A DNA stretch of 64,000 nt from Blastopirellula marina DSM 3645 (lineage in GTDB: Bacteria > Planctomycetota > Planctomycetia > Pirellulales > Pirellulaceae): positions 186,001 to 250,000 of the forward strand of contig NZ_AANZ01000002.1 in the NCBI RefSeq assembly GCF_000153105.1, given 5' to 3'. Position numbers and translations under genes: made by a program. Positions 18,048-27,013 of the stretch are shown here, in pieces (within the stretch, counting starts at the first letter, position 1; the number at the start of each line of letters is the position of its first letter). Below the pieces are notes generated by a model, which did no database searches, was not told where the DNA came from, and worked only from the letters and a program-made list of their open reading frames with translations.

Positions 18048-19313
18048 ATGGCTGAACCTGTCGAAGTAGTAATCACCGGACTTGGCGTCGTCGCCCCCAC
18101 GGGTATCGGCGCGCCCCAATTCTGGAACGCGCTGGTGCACGGCCAGAGCGGCATTGCTCCCTTGGTTCAGTTCTCCGCTCCCGGTTTCCCAGCCAATTTT
18201 GGGGGCGAGATCCGCGATTTTGACCCCAAACGCTACGTAAAACCACGCAAAAGCCTGAAAGTCATGTGCCGCGAAATCCAAACCGGATTTTCGGCCGCCG
18301 CCATGGCGATGGAACAAGCCGGGCTCGAGCCGGGAAGCGTCGACCCGGATCGCTTGGGCGTTGTCTACGGCAGCGAGATGTTCTTCTCGAACTACGACGA
18401 CATGATTTCGGCCTATTCGCGCTGTCTACGCGACGGAGAATTCCGGTTCGAGAACTGGGGGGATGCGTTTACCTCCGAGATCAATCCGCTTTGGATGCTC
18501 AAGTATCTGCCCAACATGCCGGCTTGTCATGTTGGCATTTATTACGACGGTCGCGGCCACAACAACACAATTTGCAGCGACTCGATTTCGTCGCATGTCG
18601 CCTTGTCGGAAGGGGTTGCGCAAATTCGTCGAGGTCACGTCGATACGATGATCGTCGGCGGCACTGGATCACGAGTCGCGATCAACGCGTTGATGTTCCG
18701 TGGAGACGAATTGCTTTCGCGTCGCATGATTGAGCCCACCAAAGCATCTCGTCCTTTCGACATCGATCGTGACGGCTCGGTCCATGGAGAAGGAGCGGCC
18801 GCGCTGGTTTTGGAGAGCCGCGCATCAGCCGAGGCCCGAGGAGCCGAGATCCTGGCGATCGTCGCCGGCGACGCAAATCGATACGCGGCCGCCGGAAAGG
18901 GAGATCCGTTCGCAAAGTCTGCGGTCGCCAACAGCATTACGGCGGCTCTCGCCGACGCCCAACTTTCCGCGGCGGATGTTAGCGCCGTCGTCGCCCATGG
19001 GGTCAGTATGCGGAAAGACGACACCTACGAAGCGGCCGCGATCGCGGCGACGCTGGGGGACGTTCCGGTCACCGCGCCCAAAAGCATGACCGGCCATATC
19101 GGCGCCGGTTGTGGAGCGCTGGATCTGGTCACCGCGACCATGATGCTGCATGAATCGCTGATTCCACCCACTCTCAATTATGAAACGCCCGACCCGGCTT
19201 GCCCGATCAACGTCGTCGCCGGCGAAGCGAAATCGGGATCGCTGAAATCGGTCGTTTGCCTGGCGCAAAACCGCACCGGTCAAGTCACCGCGGTCGCTTT
19301 GAAGCGCGCTTAA
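18048..19313 (+). CDS. Beta-ketoacyl synthase family protein with altered nucleophile site
   Basis: The fold is that of FabF: N-terminal VVITGLGVVAPTG, and the catalytic His317 (VVAHGVS), Lys345 (APKSMTGH) and His350. The nucleophile elbow is unusual. Aligned by spacing to the downstream GHVDTMIVGG block, the usual Cys position falls on Ser179 (CSDSISSH), with a Cys three residues earlier at 176. Ketoacyl synthases extend acyl chains by decarboxylative condensation; a Ser or Gln at the nucleophile usually means decarboxylase or chain-length-factor-like function. The 421-residue length is normal. There is no acyl carrier protein nearby. Its stop codon overlaps that of the next gene, tail to tail. 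Confidence 0.85.
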   Translation: MAEPVEVVITGLGVVAPTGIGAPQFWNALVHGQSGIAPLVQFSAPGFPANFGGEIRDFDPKRYVKPRKSLKVMCREIQTGFSAAAMAMEQAGLEPGSVDPDRLGVVYGSEMFFSNYDDMISAYSRCLRDGEFRFENWGDAFTSEINPLWMLKYLPNMPACHVGIYYDGRGHNNTICSDSISSHVALSEGVAQIRRGHVDTMIVGGTGSRVAINALMFRGDELLSRRMIEPTKASRPFDIDRDGSVHGEGAAALVLESRASAEARGAEILAIVAGDANRYAAAGKGDPFAKSAVANSITAALADAQLSAADVSAVVAHGVSMRKDDTYEAAAIAATLGDVPVTAPKSMTGHIGAGCGALDLVTATMMLHESLIPPTLNYETPDPACPINVVAGEAKSGSLKSVVCLAQNRTGQVTAVALKRA

Positions 19314-19867
19314 GCTTGCGGCGCCGCCGATTCTCGCACGGCGATCTTTTCACGACCTTGCAATAACCGCCGCCGCCACCAGATCCAGATGCAAACCGCC
19401 ATTCCGCCGAAGAAGCCGAACGCATAAGCGGCCAAATGGGCCCACATGTCGATCAAAAATCCTAGCTGCGCTTCTCGCCGCATCAGGCGGGCGAAATCGG
19501 GACCAGGGCGAATCGCGCCGGCACTTCCCAATAACCACGCGGTCAGCCCGGCGACGAGGGATCCGATCGCCATCACCAGCAACAGATAGCCAATCGGTCG
19601 GATCAAATCGCGAGCCGCTAGTTGGGGGCCAGGTCCCAGTCTCGCCAACATGACGGCGGGGATCGACAGAATCAAACCGACCCACCAGGTCGCTTTGACG
19701 CCCCAAGTCAGCGCCAAGATAGTTGGGTCCGTCGCACCGCCCCACACCGGCGGATGGAAGACCGTGAAATATTCAAGGCAAATTCGCGTCGTGATCATGT
19801 CATGGCAAACGCCGTACAAGATCGCCGCGGCGATGCACATCACGATGATTTTGAACGATTCCGACAT
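19310..19867 (-). CDS. Membrane protein of unknown function, four spans
   Basis: The 185-residue protein has four hydrophobic segments (about 5-24, 55-78, 90-112 and 140-163) with a cytoplasmic basic tail (WWRRRLLQGREK). No family is recognised. It is the last gene of a leftward run: its start is 7 bases from the stop of the glycerate kinase gene, so it is probably co-transcribed. Its stop overlaps the stop of the ketoacyl synthase by four bases (shared TTAA). Confidence 0.75.
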   Translation of the reverse strand: MSESFKIIVMCIAAAILYGVCHDMITTRICLEYFTVFHPPVWGGATDPTILALTWGVKATWWVGLILSIPAVMLARLGPGPQLAARDLIRPIGYLLLVMAIGSLVAGLTAWLLGSAGAIRPGPDFARLMRREAQLGFLIDMWAHLAAYAFGFFGGMAVCIWIWWRRRLLQGREKIAVRESAAPQA

Positions 19868-19874
19868 CGATGTC

Positions 19875-21254
19875 TTACGTGCGAGATTCGGTTTCGATGC
19901 GATCGACCACCGCCACGCGCAGATCGCAAACGTTGGTGTGGGTCGGCCCCGTTTTTAACAGACGATCCAGCGGCTCAAAAAAATGATAGGCGTCATTGCG
20001 CCGCAAATAGTCATTCGCCGCGAGTTGTCGATTATTGGCCTGCTTTGCGCCGGCGGCGTCGATCCAGGCTCCAGCGGCGTCGGTCGGACCATCTTCTCCG
20101 TCGGTTCCGCCGCTGAGGATCGCGATTCCGTCCATCGGCTGAGCGGGAGAAGCCTCGCATAGTCGCTGATAGGCGGCGAGCGTCAGTTGTTGATTTCGCC
20201 CTCCCAGACCGCGCTCGGCTTCGGCCGCCAGCTGAACGACCGGCTCGCCGCCGGTGATCAAGCAGTCAGGTCCTTTGGCGTCACGCATCCGCAGCGCCAT
20301 TTCGGCCAGATGGCGCCCGACTGCTTCGGCCTGGCCTTCGCTTTGACGTGCCGAGGTCATCGCGTGCGAATAGCCGCGGCGCTCGGCTTCGATGCCGGCG
20401 GCGTCGACCGCGACGGCGTTATTGCCGATCACAAAGTTGTGAACGACGCAGGTGGGCTGCGGCGCGGCCGGTTGTTGGCTCTTGAGTACTGCAACGATCG
20501 AAGCAAACTGCGGCAAGTCGCTCGCGCCGAAGTCCTGCAACACTTGCAGTGCATCCGCCGCGGTCGACGGATTGGGAATGGTCGGGCCCGACGCGATGAT
20601 GTCGAGCGGATCGCCCAGCACATCCGAGATAATCAACGAGACGAGCTGCCCTGCATTGCAAGCGACGGCGAGCCCGTTCCCTTTGACACGGCTTAATTGC
20701 TTGCGCACCGTATTCAGCTGCACGATATCGGCGCCGGCGCTGCTGAGGTATTGCGTGATCGCTTGTTTGTCGGCCAGGGTGATCCCCGCGACCGGCGCGG
20801 TCAACAGCGCCGATCCTCCGCCAGAAATCAAAGCGATGCAGAGATCGCGTTCTCGCAGATTGCTGACGCGATCCAGGATCTCGCTGGTGATCTGCACGCC
20901 GGCGGCGGTCGGCGAATTGACGGCGGCTGGTCGCCCGCCGCGCAGTTCGATCCGCGACAAAGGCCGGACGCAATCTGCGGGGACGCTTAGCAAGCCGCGC
21001 AGTCGTTTGGCTTGCATTAGATCTTCGCCGAGCGCCAGCTCTAATCCGGCCGCCATTCCGGCGCCGGCCTTACCGGCGCCGACCACCAAGATGCGATCGA
21101 TGGCGCTCAGATCAAGTTCGATATCGGCCAATCTGAGATAGTCGCCGATCAGCTCGACGTTGTCGCGCAGCAGTCGCTCGCTGTTGACGGCGTCGACGCC
21201 GGCTCGCCAAATCGCAAGCAGATCGGTTTGCAGCTGTGCGGCGGTTCGCTTCAT
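19875..21254 (-). CDS. Glycerate 2-kinase (MOFRL family)
   Basis: This family phosphorylates D-glycerate at C2, feeding 2-phosphoglycerate into glycolysis. The 459-residue protein has GKAGAGMAAGLE near the N-terminus, the loop ALISGGGSALLTAP, IISDVLGDPLDIIASGPT in the middle, and the C-terminal MOFRL part with ITGGEPVVQL, GGRNQQLTLA and LSGGTDGEDGPTDAAGA. The ATG at 21254 is chosen because it starts just after the stop of the upstream gene (4 bases apart); the frame is open 31 codons further but would overlap that gene. It is the third gene of a leftward operon-like run. Glycerate can come from glyoxylate, sugar-acid or serine breakdown. Confidence 0.92.
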   Translation of the reverse strand: MKRTAAQLQTDLLAIWRAGVDAVNSERLLRDNVELIGDYLRLADIELDLSAIDRILVVGAGKAGAGMAAGLELALGEDLMQAKRLRGLLSVPADCVRPLSRIELRGGRPAAVNSPTAAGVQITSEILDRVSNLRERDLCIALISGGGSALLTAPVAGITLADKQAITQYLSSAGADIVQLNTVRKQLSRVKGNGLAVACNAGQLVSLIISDVLGDPLDIIASGPTIPNPSTAADALQVLQDFGASDLPQFASIVAVLKSQQPAAPQPTCVVHNFVIGNNAVAVDAAGIEAERRGYSHAMTSARQSEGQAEAVGRHLAEMALRMRDAKGPDCLITGGEPVVQLAAEAERGLGGRNQQLTLAAYQRLCEASPAQPMDGIAILSGGTDGEDGPTDAAGAWIDAAGAKQANNRQLAANDYLRRNDAYHFFEPLDRLLKTGPTHTNVCDLRVAVVDRIETESRT

Positions 21255-21258
21255 CCGA

Positions 21259-21891
21259 TTACTTCGCTCCGGCTTCGCGAATGCGAAAGATGTCGAGCCA
21301 TTGCTGGGGGCGATCGACTTGAATGTGGCTGAGCGAGTTCTCTTCATCCGCGCAACAAACCAACCCGATCAAATATTGTTGAGCGGCCGACTCAAAACGT
21401 CCGGCGATAGCGCACCAAGGCGTTCCGGCGCCTTTTTCACCTGGCAACGCCGCTTCCACAAAAAAGCTTTGAGCGAAGCCGCTGGCGCTCAGTTGACCGG
21501 GCCAGCGAAAAAAATCGGGCCGATGAGAACGGACGATCTGCATCATGCCGGGGGAGAACGCTTCCATGACATTGCGGAGTTGATCCTCGTCAGGGATCGC
21601 GCGATTGCGACCCGAGGGTGCGATCACCACCGCGATAATGCGAACCGGCACATGATAGACTTCGACGCGCGGACCGATCAGCGTCCGCGGGCCCTGCGTG
21701 ACTCCCCGATCGATATCGATACGGGTCAAGCTTTTGTCAGGCGGCGGAGCCGGCTGCGGGCGCAACCAGCGTAGCGCGGCGTAGCTCAGCAGCGCGATTC
21801 CGACCAACAATCCGAGCAGGATGGGATTAGGAACATAGTCGAACCACGAAGCGGTCGTTTCGGGTTCAACTTGCAAAAAGAGTACCGGCAT
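21259..21891 (-). CDS. Membrane-anchored protein of unknown function
   Basis: The 210-residue protein has one membrane segment near the N-terminus (about 22-42, NPILLGLLVGIALLSYAAL), then a Pro-rich linker and a soluble domain. The soluble part has strands (VEVYHVPVRIIAVVIAP) and conserved-looking PDEDQLRNVMEAF and CAIAGRF. No known domain is recognised. It is translationally tight with the glycerate kinase (4 bases) and 81 bases from the large secreted protein upstream, so the three may work together, but the sequence does not show how. Confidence 0.72.
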   Translation of the reverse strand: MPVLFLQVEPETTASWFDYVPNPILLGLLVGIALLSYAALRWLRPQPAPPPDKSLTRIDIDRGVTQGPRTLIGPRVEVYHVPVRIIAVVIAPSGRNRAIPDEDQLRNVMEAFSPGMMQIVRSHRPDFFRWPGQLSASGFAQSFFVEAALPGEKGAGTPWCAIAGRFESAAQQYLIGLVCCADEENSLSHIQVDRPQQWLDIFRIREAGAK

Positions 21892-21972
21892 CGGGCGATA
21901 GGACGCATCAGGTGGCGGGAATCGGAGGGAAGAAAGTAACCGTATCGTAGCTTCCCCAGCGCCGAGTGCAAA

Positions 21973-24660
21973 CTAGCGCCGCTCTTGCAGCCAGTCGTCG
22001 TCGAGCGGCGCTTCGGCGTCGATCTGCGGAGTTGCTCGCGGTTGACGGCGGCGTTGTTCGTACAATTCGATGGTGACCTCGTCGATTGTCGCTTCGGCCA
22101 GACCGGTCATCTCGAAAGTCAGATGAATCGTGCCGGCTTCGTTGGCGGCCCGAATCAGCGAAAATTCTTGCCACTGGTCATCGGCCGCCATTTGCAGGCC
22201 CATTCGCTTGCCGCCCAGCGAATCATAGATGGTCAGCGCGTTGCGTCCAGGCGCGATTTCGGAGCGAACCTTGACCCAGCCGCGAATCAGCAGCAGTTGG
22301 CCCGGCTGTACGTCCACAACGGCCGAGTCGATCTTCAGCGGGGGCGCGTCGGCCAGCACTTGCGCCAGATTATTTTCGGCCAGAACGCCGAGACGAAGCG
22401 CGTAGTTGCCCCCTTTCACTTCGCTGCTGGTCAATTCGCATTGCAGATTGATCCCCGGCGACGGTCGCTGCGTTTGCCGCCAGCCGGTCGAAAGGAGAAA
22501 GCCGAGATCTTCCATGTCGCCGCCGGCGAGCCGGTTTGCCGAAGGCTCCATGATCGCAAGCCGTGACTGTATCTGCAAAGCGAGCGGCAATAAGTCATAC
22601 GAGATCGTCAGCGGGTTGGTCACCGGTGAAAAGTATTGCGCAATGGTTCGTTCCCACTGTAGCCGCTGCACTTGTTGCAAGTTGCCCATCGCGGCGGCGA
22701 TTTTCGATTCGGCCAGGGCGACGCCGCCAACTTCCAGGCCTCGTTCAGCCTGGCGCAAATCGCCCCAAGCCAAAGCAATTTGAGCTGTTGCGACTTGATC
22801 TCCGCCCCGCAGTTGAGCGGTCACGTCACGCGCCAGCGCGATAGTCTGCTGGGCGATCTCATACTGCAGTTCGGTAATCCGGCGCCCGTTCTCTTCAATT
22901 CGCCGCCGCATGTCGCGCAGCACGATCGGATCTTGCGTCAGCACAATCAACGAGACGCGTGCCCGATCGTCCAGGACCAGACGTATGCCGCCATCTTGGC
23001 GCGAGTGTCGCACCGGCTGAAGATCTGAGTTGTGCAAAAGCCAAGGTTCGCTATCGGTCGGCACGCCGGGGACCTGAATCGCAACCGGTCGTTCGGGGGT
23101 GGGCGCTACCGTAAACTGATCGCCTGCCGTGGAACGGACGACAATCAGCAGCTTGGCCGTTGGCGTAGATAACAGCGTCGCTTGAATGTTTGGATAGATG
23201 GTCGAGATCGGCCTCAATTGATCGGCGGCGGCGATCCAGGGCTCGACCAGCGCTAAACGGCGGTTGGCCAACTCAAGCGCGGCGCGACGATATTCGTTGA
23301 CGGGTCGCTCGTCGGCGAGTGACGATTGGCTCGAAAAGACGAACCCCCGCGCTCCGCCGCAAGCGGACAAAAAGAGTTGTTGCTGCAACTGATCGGCTTC
23401 GATCGCGGCGGATAGCTGCGGCAGCGAAGACAACGCTTCCAGTTGACGACGAGTTTCTTCGGGAAACTCGGTTTCGATGGTGCTCCAGTGCGCGGCGGAC
23501 TGCGAACAGAAGAGACTGCGTTTTTCAATCTTCTGCGGCAGATCGGCCGGCAACGCCGAGCTGCCGATCATCGGCACGTCGTGCAAAATGATGTCGGCAA
23601 AGCGACTATGCTCGTAGAGCGCGGTGGTAGGCGCCGCGAGAATCGGACGATTATCACGAGCATCGGCGCGGCGTACGTCATCGGCGGTCAGCGCGAAATC
23701 GGGAAAGTCTTCGGCTCGCTTGGAGGTCGGAATTTGCCAAGCCAAGAGACGTACATACGCGCTGTCGACGGCGCCTTGTCGGGGAGGAGGAGCAATGAAG
23801 GTCATGCCGTTGCGCTGCAAGTCGTACTGCAATCCTTCGTCCGGCTTTGTCGAGAGTCGGATCGCATTGAAGCCAAGTTGACGCAACAGCGCCAGCGGCT
23901 CTCCGTGGTAATCAATCACGCGATGCGCAAGCGGTTGCTTGTCGACCAGCAGCATATTGCCGTCACGCGTGACGACGGAACGTTGCGGCGTTCCGATTTC
24001 CTCGGCCCGCGGCGCGGTCGCTCGCAGACTGACGTTGACCGTCGACTTTTCTCCCTGCGGCGCGAGTTGGCCGGTTAGCTCCAAATCGTCGAATGCGTAC
24101 TCGGTAAAACCGGGGCCGGCGTAAAAGTTGACGCCGACCACATCGATATACGCTTCGCGCGGATCGAAGGTCGGTCCATATTGGGCACGTAGCGCGGCGG
24201 TTCGTCGTTCGACTTCCGCCTTCAGATCTCCCAGCGTCAGTTGTTGCCAGCGACCTGCTTGTTGGTAGGTCGAACCGCCGAGGAACATCGTCGCGGGTAC
24301 GCCGTTGGCGTCAGTGAATCGAGGAAAGACGATTCGCACCACCATTTGCGCGCCGGCGCGTTCCCCTTTGAGCCAGATCGTCGGCTTCAGGTCCGCAATC
24401 ACGCTGCTATGCGGAACGGCGGCGCCAAACATCAACTTGCTGCCGGCAGTGGCTTCAAACGCGATCGTTTCGGCTCCGCGACCGCTGCGGACGACCTTTT
24501 GCGTCCGCTCGTGACGCACGACGCGAAAGTCGATATCGACGTCGAGCAATTGGAAGCTGGTCTGCGCTCCCTCGAAGTCCTCTTGGTACGACGCCTGCGC
24601 AGCGGCCGTAAAGGCCGAAATAGCGCCGACGATGACTCCAAGCAACAACGAATAACGCAT
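21973..24660 (-). CDS. Large secreted protein of unknown function
   Basis: From the ATG at 24660 the protein is 895 residues with a Sec signal peptide ending near residue 26 (AAAQAS). The first 170 residues look like a beta-sandwich (FEGAQTSFQLLDVDIDF, TIWLKGERAGAQMVVRI, EYAFDDLELTG), as in carbohydrate-binding modules. The centre has a VIDYHGEPLALLRQLGFNAI phrase resembling the start of a glycoside-hydrolase-like TIM barrel, and the last 200 residues again form a sandwich (GNYALRLGVLAENN, TIDEVTIELYEQ). No catalytic pair is identified. Similar three-part proteins are common in planctomycetes. It heads the run with the membrane protein and glycerate kinase. Confidence 0.78.
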   Translation of the reverse strand: MRYSLLLGVIVGAISAFTAAAQASYQEDFEGAQTSFQLLDVDIDFRVVRHERTQKVVRSGRGAETIAFEATAGSKLMFGAAVPHSSVIADLKPTIWLKGERAGAQMVVRIVFPRFTDANGVPATMFLGGSTYQQAGRWQQLTLGDLKAEVERRTAALRAQYGPTFDPREAYIDVVGVNFYAGPGFTEYAFDDLELTGQLAPQGEKSTVNVSLRATAPRAEEIGTPQRSVVTRDGNMLLVDKQPLAHRVIDYHGEPLALLRQLGFNAIRLSTKPDEGLQYDLQRNGMTFIAPPPRQGAVDSAYVRLLAWQIPTSKRAEDFPDFALTADDVRRADARDNRPILAAPTTALYEHSRFADIILHDVPMIGSSALPADLPQKIEKRSLFCSQSAAHWSTIETEFPEETRRQLEALSSLPQLSAAIEADQLQQQLFLSACGGARGFVFSSQSSLADERPVNEYRRAALELANRRLALVEPWIAAADQLRPISTIYPNIQATLLSTPTAKLLIVVRSTAGDQFTVAPTPERPVAIQVPGVPTDSEPWLLHNSDLQPVRHSRQDGGIRLVLDDRARVSLIVLTQDPIVLRDMRRRIEENGRRITELQYEIAQQTIALARDVTAQLRGGDQVATAQIALAWGDLRQAERGLEVGGVALAESKIAAAMGNLQQVQRLQWERTIAQYFSPVTNPLTISYDLLPLALQIQSRLAIMEPSANRLAGGDMEDLGFLLSTGWRQTQRPSPGINLQCELTSSEVKGGNYALRLGVLAENNLAQVLADAPPLKIDSAVVDVQPGQLLLIRGWVKVRSEIAPGRNALTIYDSLGGKRMGLQMAADDQWQEFSLIRAANEAGTIHLTFEMTGLAEATIDEVTIELYEQRRRQPRATPQIDAEAPLDDDWLQERR

Positions 24661-24868
24661 GCAACAGCACGGATCGAAAAAGTGTGGCCAAAATGCAACA
24701 TCGATGATGTCGCGCATAAAGTGAGCTTGTACCTGGATTTGCGCCCGATCACCAGATCAATCGCGTGGTAATTTAGCAACGTGTTGTCTGAGGACCGCAA
24801 ATCGGCCATTTTTCTAAGTCGTTATGCAACAACAACTTAGAAGTCGACGTGGCGTTTTCACGGCGGTC

Positions 24869-24886
24869 CTGGCACGCTTGGTGCTT
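24869..24886 (+). promoter_or_regulatory. Candidate sigma-54 (RpoN) promoter
   Basis: CTGGCACG, four bases, then GTGCTT matches the sigma-54 consensus (YTGGCACG, four bases, TTGCW) with one mismatch in the -12 box. The invariant GG (24871-24872) and GC (24883-24884) are exactly ten bases apart. Transcription would start near 24895, about 50 bases before the ATG at 24946. A TATAAT hexamer overlaps at 24886-24891, so a sigma-70 promoter is an alternative, though no -35 is seen. Confidence 0.45.
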
Positions 24887-24945
24887 ATAATCCCTGACGA
24901 AACCCACAGCCGCTAGTCGCCGCCAGACTTGAAGGAAGACTCACC

Positions 24946-25236
24946 ATGAGCCAAGCACCGAAAACTGATCGCCACGAAGAAACCGCTCAAGACGAATTGC
25001 CGAAAGACTTGGTCGAACTGGCGATCGCCATCGCCCAAATGCCGGGGGATGTCCGGATGAAGCTAGAACCGATCATGAACAAAGTGATCGACAATAGCCG
25101 ACGCCGACGTCGAATTTATACGCTCGTCCAAGAGGCGCTCAGCCAGCTACGGCTCGACATGAAATATCTGATGTTCGACCTCGAAGCGACCCGCCGCGAA
25201 AGAGATCAGTATAAATCGGGATCAAGTGACGATTAA
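24946..25236 (+). CDS. Small charged protein of unknown function
   Basis: The 96-residue protein has an acidic N-terminus, a central helical segment (LPKDLVELAIAIAQMPGDVRMKLEPIMNKVID), a run of five arginines near residue 53 and a helical C-terminus with LRLDMKYLMFDLEATRRERDQY, which may form a coiled coil. No signal peptide or membrane segment is present. A GGAAG ribosome site precedes the ATG. It lies alone between a possible sigma-54 promoter and an intrinsic terminator, so it is a single-gene unit. The function is unknown; the basic patch would fit nucleic-acid or protein binding. Confidence 0.75.
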   Translation: MSQAPKTDRHEETAQDELPKDLVELAIAIAQMPGDVRMKLEPIMNKVIDNSRRRRRIYTLVQEALSQLRLDMKYLMFDLEATRRERDQYKSGSSDD

Positions 25237-25264
25237 TACCGATCAGACTTCTTTGATTTATTGG

Positions 25265-25290
25265 AACTCGGCCCCGCGCCGAGTTTTTTT
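25265..25290 (+). terminator. Intrinsic terminator
   Basis: An 8 bp stem (AACTCGGC, 25265-25272, with GCCGAGTT, 25278-25285) with a 5-base loop runs into seven T residues. It lies 28 bases after the stop of the small charged protein. Confidence 0.85.
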
Positions 25291-25483
25291 GTCGCGGAAC
25301 TTTCGGAGAGCGTGGTAACATAAGGTTAGCCAGCCTGCCTGCAGAAGTAGCGATTCGGAACAGTCGTTTGCTTCGACGTCTTTCCTCCATTAGAGTGGGT
25401 GAGCCGGAACGGGCACTTTTCATACGATATTATACTTGTCACGCGAGAAGAGGAAAAAGGCGCTTTCTGTGCCTTAATGCGCT

Positions 25484-27007
25484 ATGGCCGACCTGTCTGC
25501 GGAAGAATTCGCGCAGCGTGTCCTGGATTTTGGTCTGATCGAACCCTCCCAATTGGAGGCGATTTGGGGCCAACTAGGTACGCGCGAAGTTTCTCTGGGT
25601 GAATTCCAGAATGTACTGTTGCGCCGTGAGATTTTGACCAATTATCAAGTCGAACGCTTGCTAAAGGGTCTGAAGAACGGCTATTTCTACGGCAACTACA
25701 AAGTGCTGTACATGATCGGCACCGGGACATTCGCCCGGGTTTATCGAACAGTGCACAAAGACACCGGGAAAGTCGTCGCAGCCAAAGTCTTGCGCCGACG
25801 GTTTTGCGAAGATCCCAAGCGTTCGGGCCAGTTCATGCAGGAAGGGGAGCTCGGCAAAGCGCTGCGGCACCCAAATATCTGTCCGATTTACGAAGTTCAC
25901 TCAGAAAGCAACCTGTACCAACAGGGGACAAACTACTTTCTGATCATCGAATTTATCGAAGGCCAGAACCTGCGCGATCTGCTCCGCATTCGCGGAAAGT
26001 TCAGCCCGACCGATGCGACCAAGCTGATGATCGACATCTGCAGCGGCTTGGCCTACGCGTCGGAACGCGGTTTGACCCATCGCGACTTGAAGCTCTCCAA
26101 CGTACTGATCTCAAGTCGCGGGCGCGCCAAGTTGGTCGACTTCGGTCTGGCGGCGTTCGCCGAACAAGTTCAGGACGACGGCGCCGCGGCGAATCCACGG
26201 ACGGTGGACTACGCTGGTCTCGAAATGGCGACCAATGCTCCGCGCGATGATCATCGCAGCGATATCTACTTCGCCGGCGCAATCTATTACCAAATGCTGA
26301 CCGGGCACGCTCCGCTGTATGAAACGCGCGATCGGCAAAAGCGTCTAGCCGCGACGCGCTATACCAATTATGAGCCGATCGCCCGCATCGCGCCCGACCT
26401 GCCGCGTTCGGTCGCCGCGGTTGCGATGAAAGCGATGGAGTTGAACCCCGACAAGCGATATCAGTCCGCCGCGGTCATGCTGAACGACCTAAAACTGGCC
26501 GCACGTCGTCTCGAACTGGGAGATGATGGCGCCGCCGGCGAGATTCGCGCCAAGCTCGAAGCGGAAGGGGGCGGAGGCCCCGTCGCGAAGTTCATGGAAG
26601 GAATGAACAAGACGGTGATGGTCGTCGAGCAAAACCTGGAGATGCAGGACGTCCTGCGCGATCGCTTGAAAGCGTATGGTTACCGCGTGCTCGTGATCAG
26701 CAATCCCGAACGGGCCATGGCCCGCTTCGCCGAAGAGGGAGCGCGAGCCGCCGACCTTTGCTTGTTTAGCACCGTCGATCTCGGCTCGGCTGGACTCGAA
26801 GCGTTCAATCAATTTGCCAACGATCCGCATACCGCCAATATTCCGGCGATCTTGCTGCTTAAAGAACGCCAGGCCTCTTGGAAGAATGACGCCAAGTTGG
26901 GCGAGCATCGGGCCGTCATGCTAATGCCGATCAAAGTGCGGCAGCTGCGCATGCTGGTTCGCGAGCTCTTGAAAGAGCCTGCCGAAGAAGAAGTGGAAAC
27001 CTCCTAA
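25484..27007 (+). CDS. Ser/Thr protein kinase with C-terminal pseudo-receiver domain
   Basis: Residues 1-70 form the helical N-terminal module common in planctomycete kinases (LIEPSQLEAIW, ILTNYQVERLLKG, then YFYGNYKVL). The kinase domain (about 71-340) has GTGTFARVY, Lys101 (AAKVL), catalytic HRDLKLSN (Asp201, Asn206), and DFG (Asp219). Residues about 385-500 have the layout of a response-regulator receiver (VMVVEQNLEMQDVLRDRL, ANIPAILLL), but the acidic pair is Glu-Gln, the phosphoacceptor position is Ser (LCLFSTVD) and the KP motif is absent, so it cannot be phosphorylated normally. There is no membrane segment. It is monocistronic and is followed by a hairpin and a terminator. Confidence 0.92.
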   Translation: MADLSAEEFAQRVLDFGLIEPSQLEAIWGQLGTREVSLGEFQNVLLRREILTNYQVERLLKGLKNGYFYGNYKVLYMIGTGTFARVYRTVHKDTGKVVAAKVLRRRFCEDPKRSGQFMQEGELGKALRHPNICPIYEVHSESNLYQQGTNYFLIIEFIEGQNLRDLLRIRGKFSPTDATKLMIDICSGLAYASERGLTHRDLKLSNVLISSRGRAKLVDFGLAAFAEQVQDDGAAANPRTVDYAGLEMATNAPRDDHRSDIYFAGAIYYQMLTGHAPLYETRDRQKRLAATRYTNYEPIARIAPDLPRSVAAVAMKAMELNPDKRYQSAAVMLNDLKLAARRLELGDDGAAGEIRAKLEAEGGGGPVAKFMEGMNKTVMVVEQNLEMQDVLRDRLKAYGYRVLVISNPERAMARFAEEGARAADLCLFSTVDLGSAGLEAFNQFANDPHTANIPAILLLKERQASWKNDAKLGEHRAVMLMPIKVRQLRMLVRELLKEPAEEEVETS

Positions 27008-27013
27008 CGGCCT

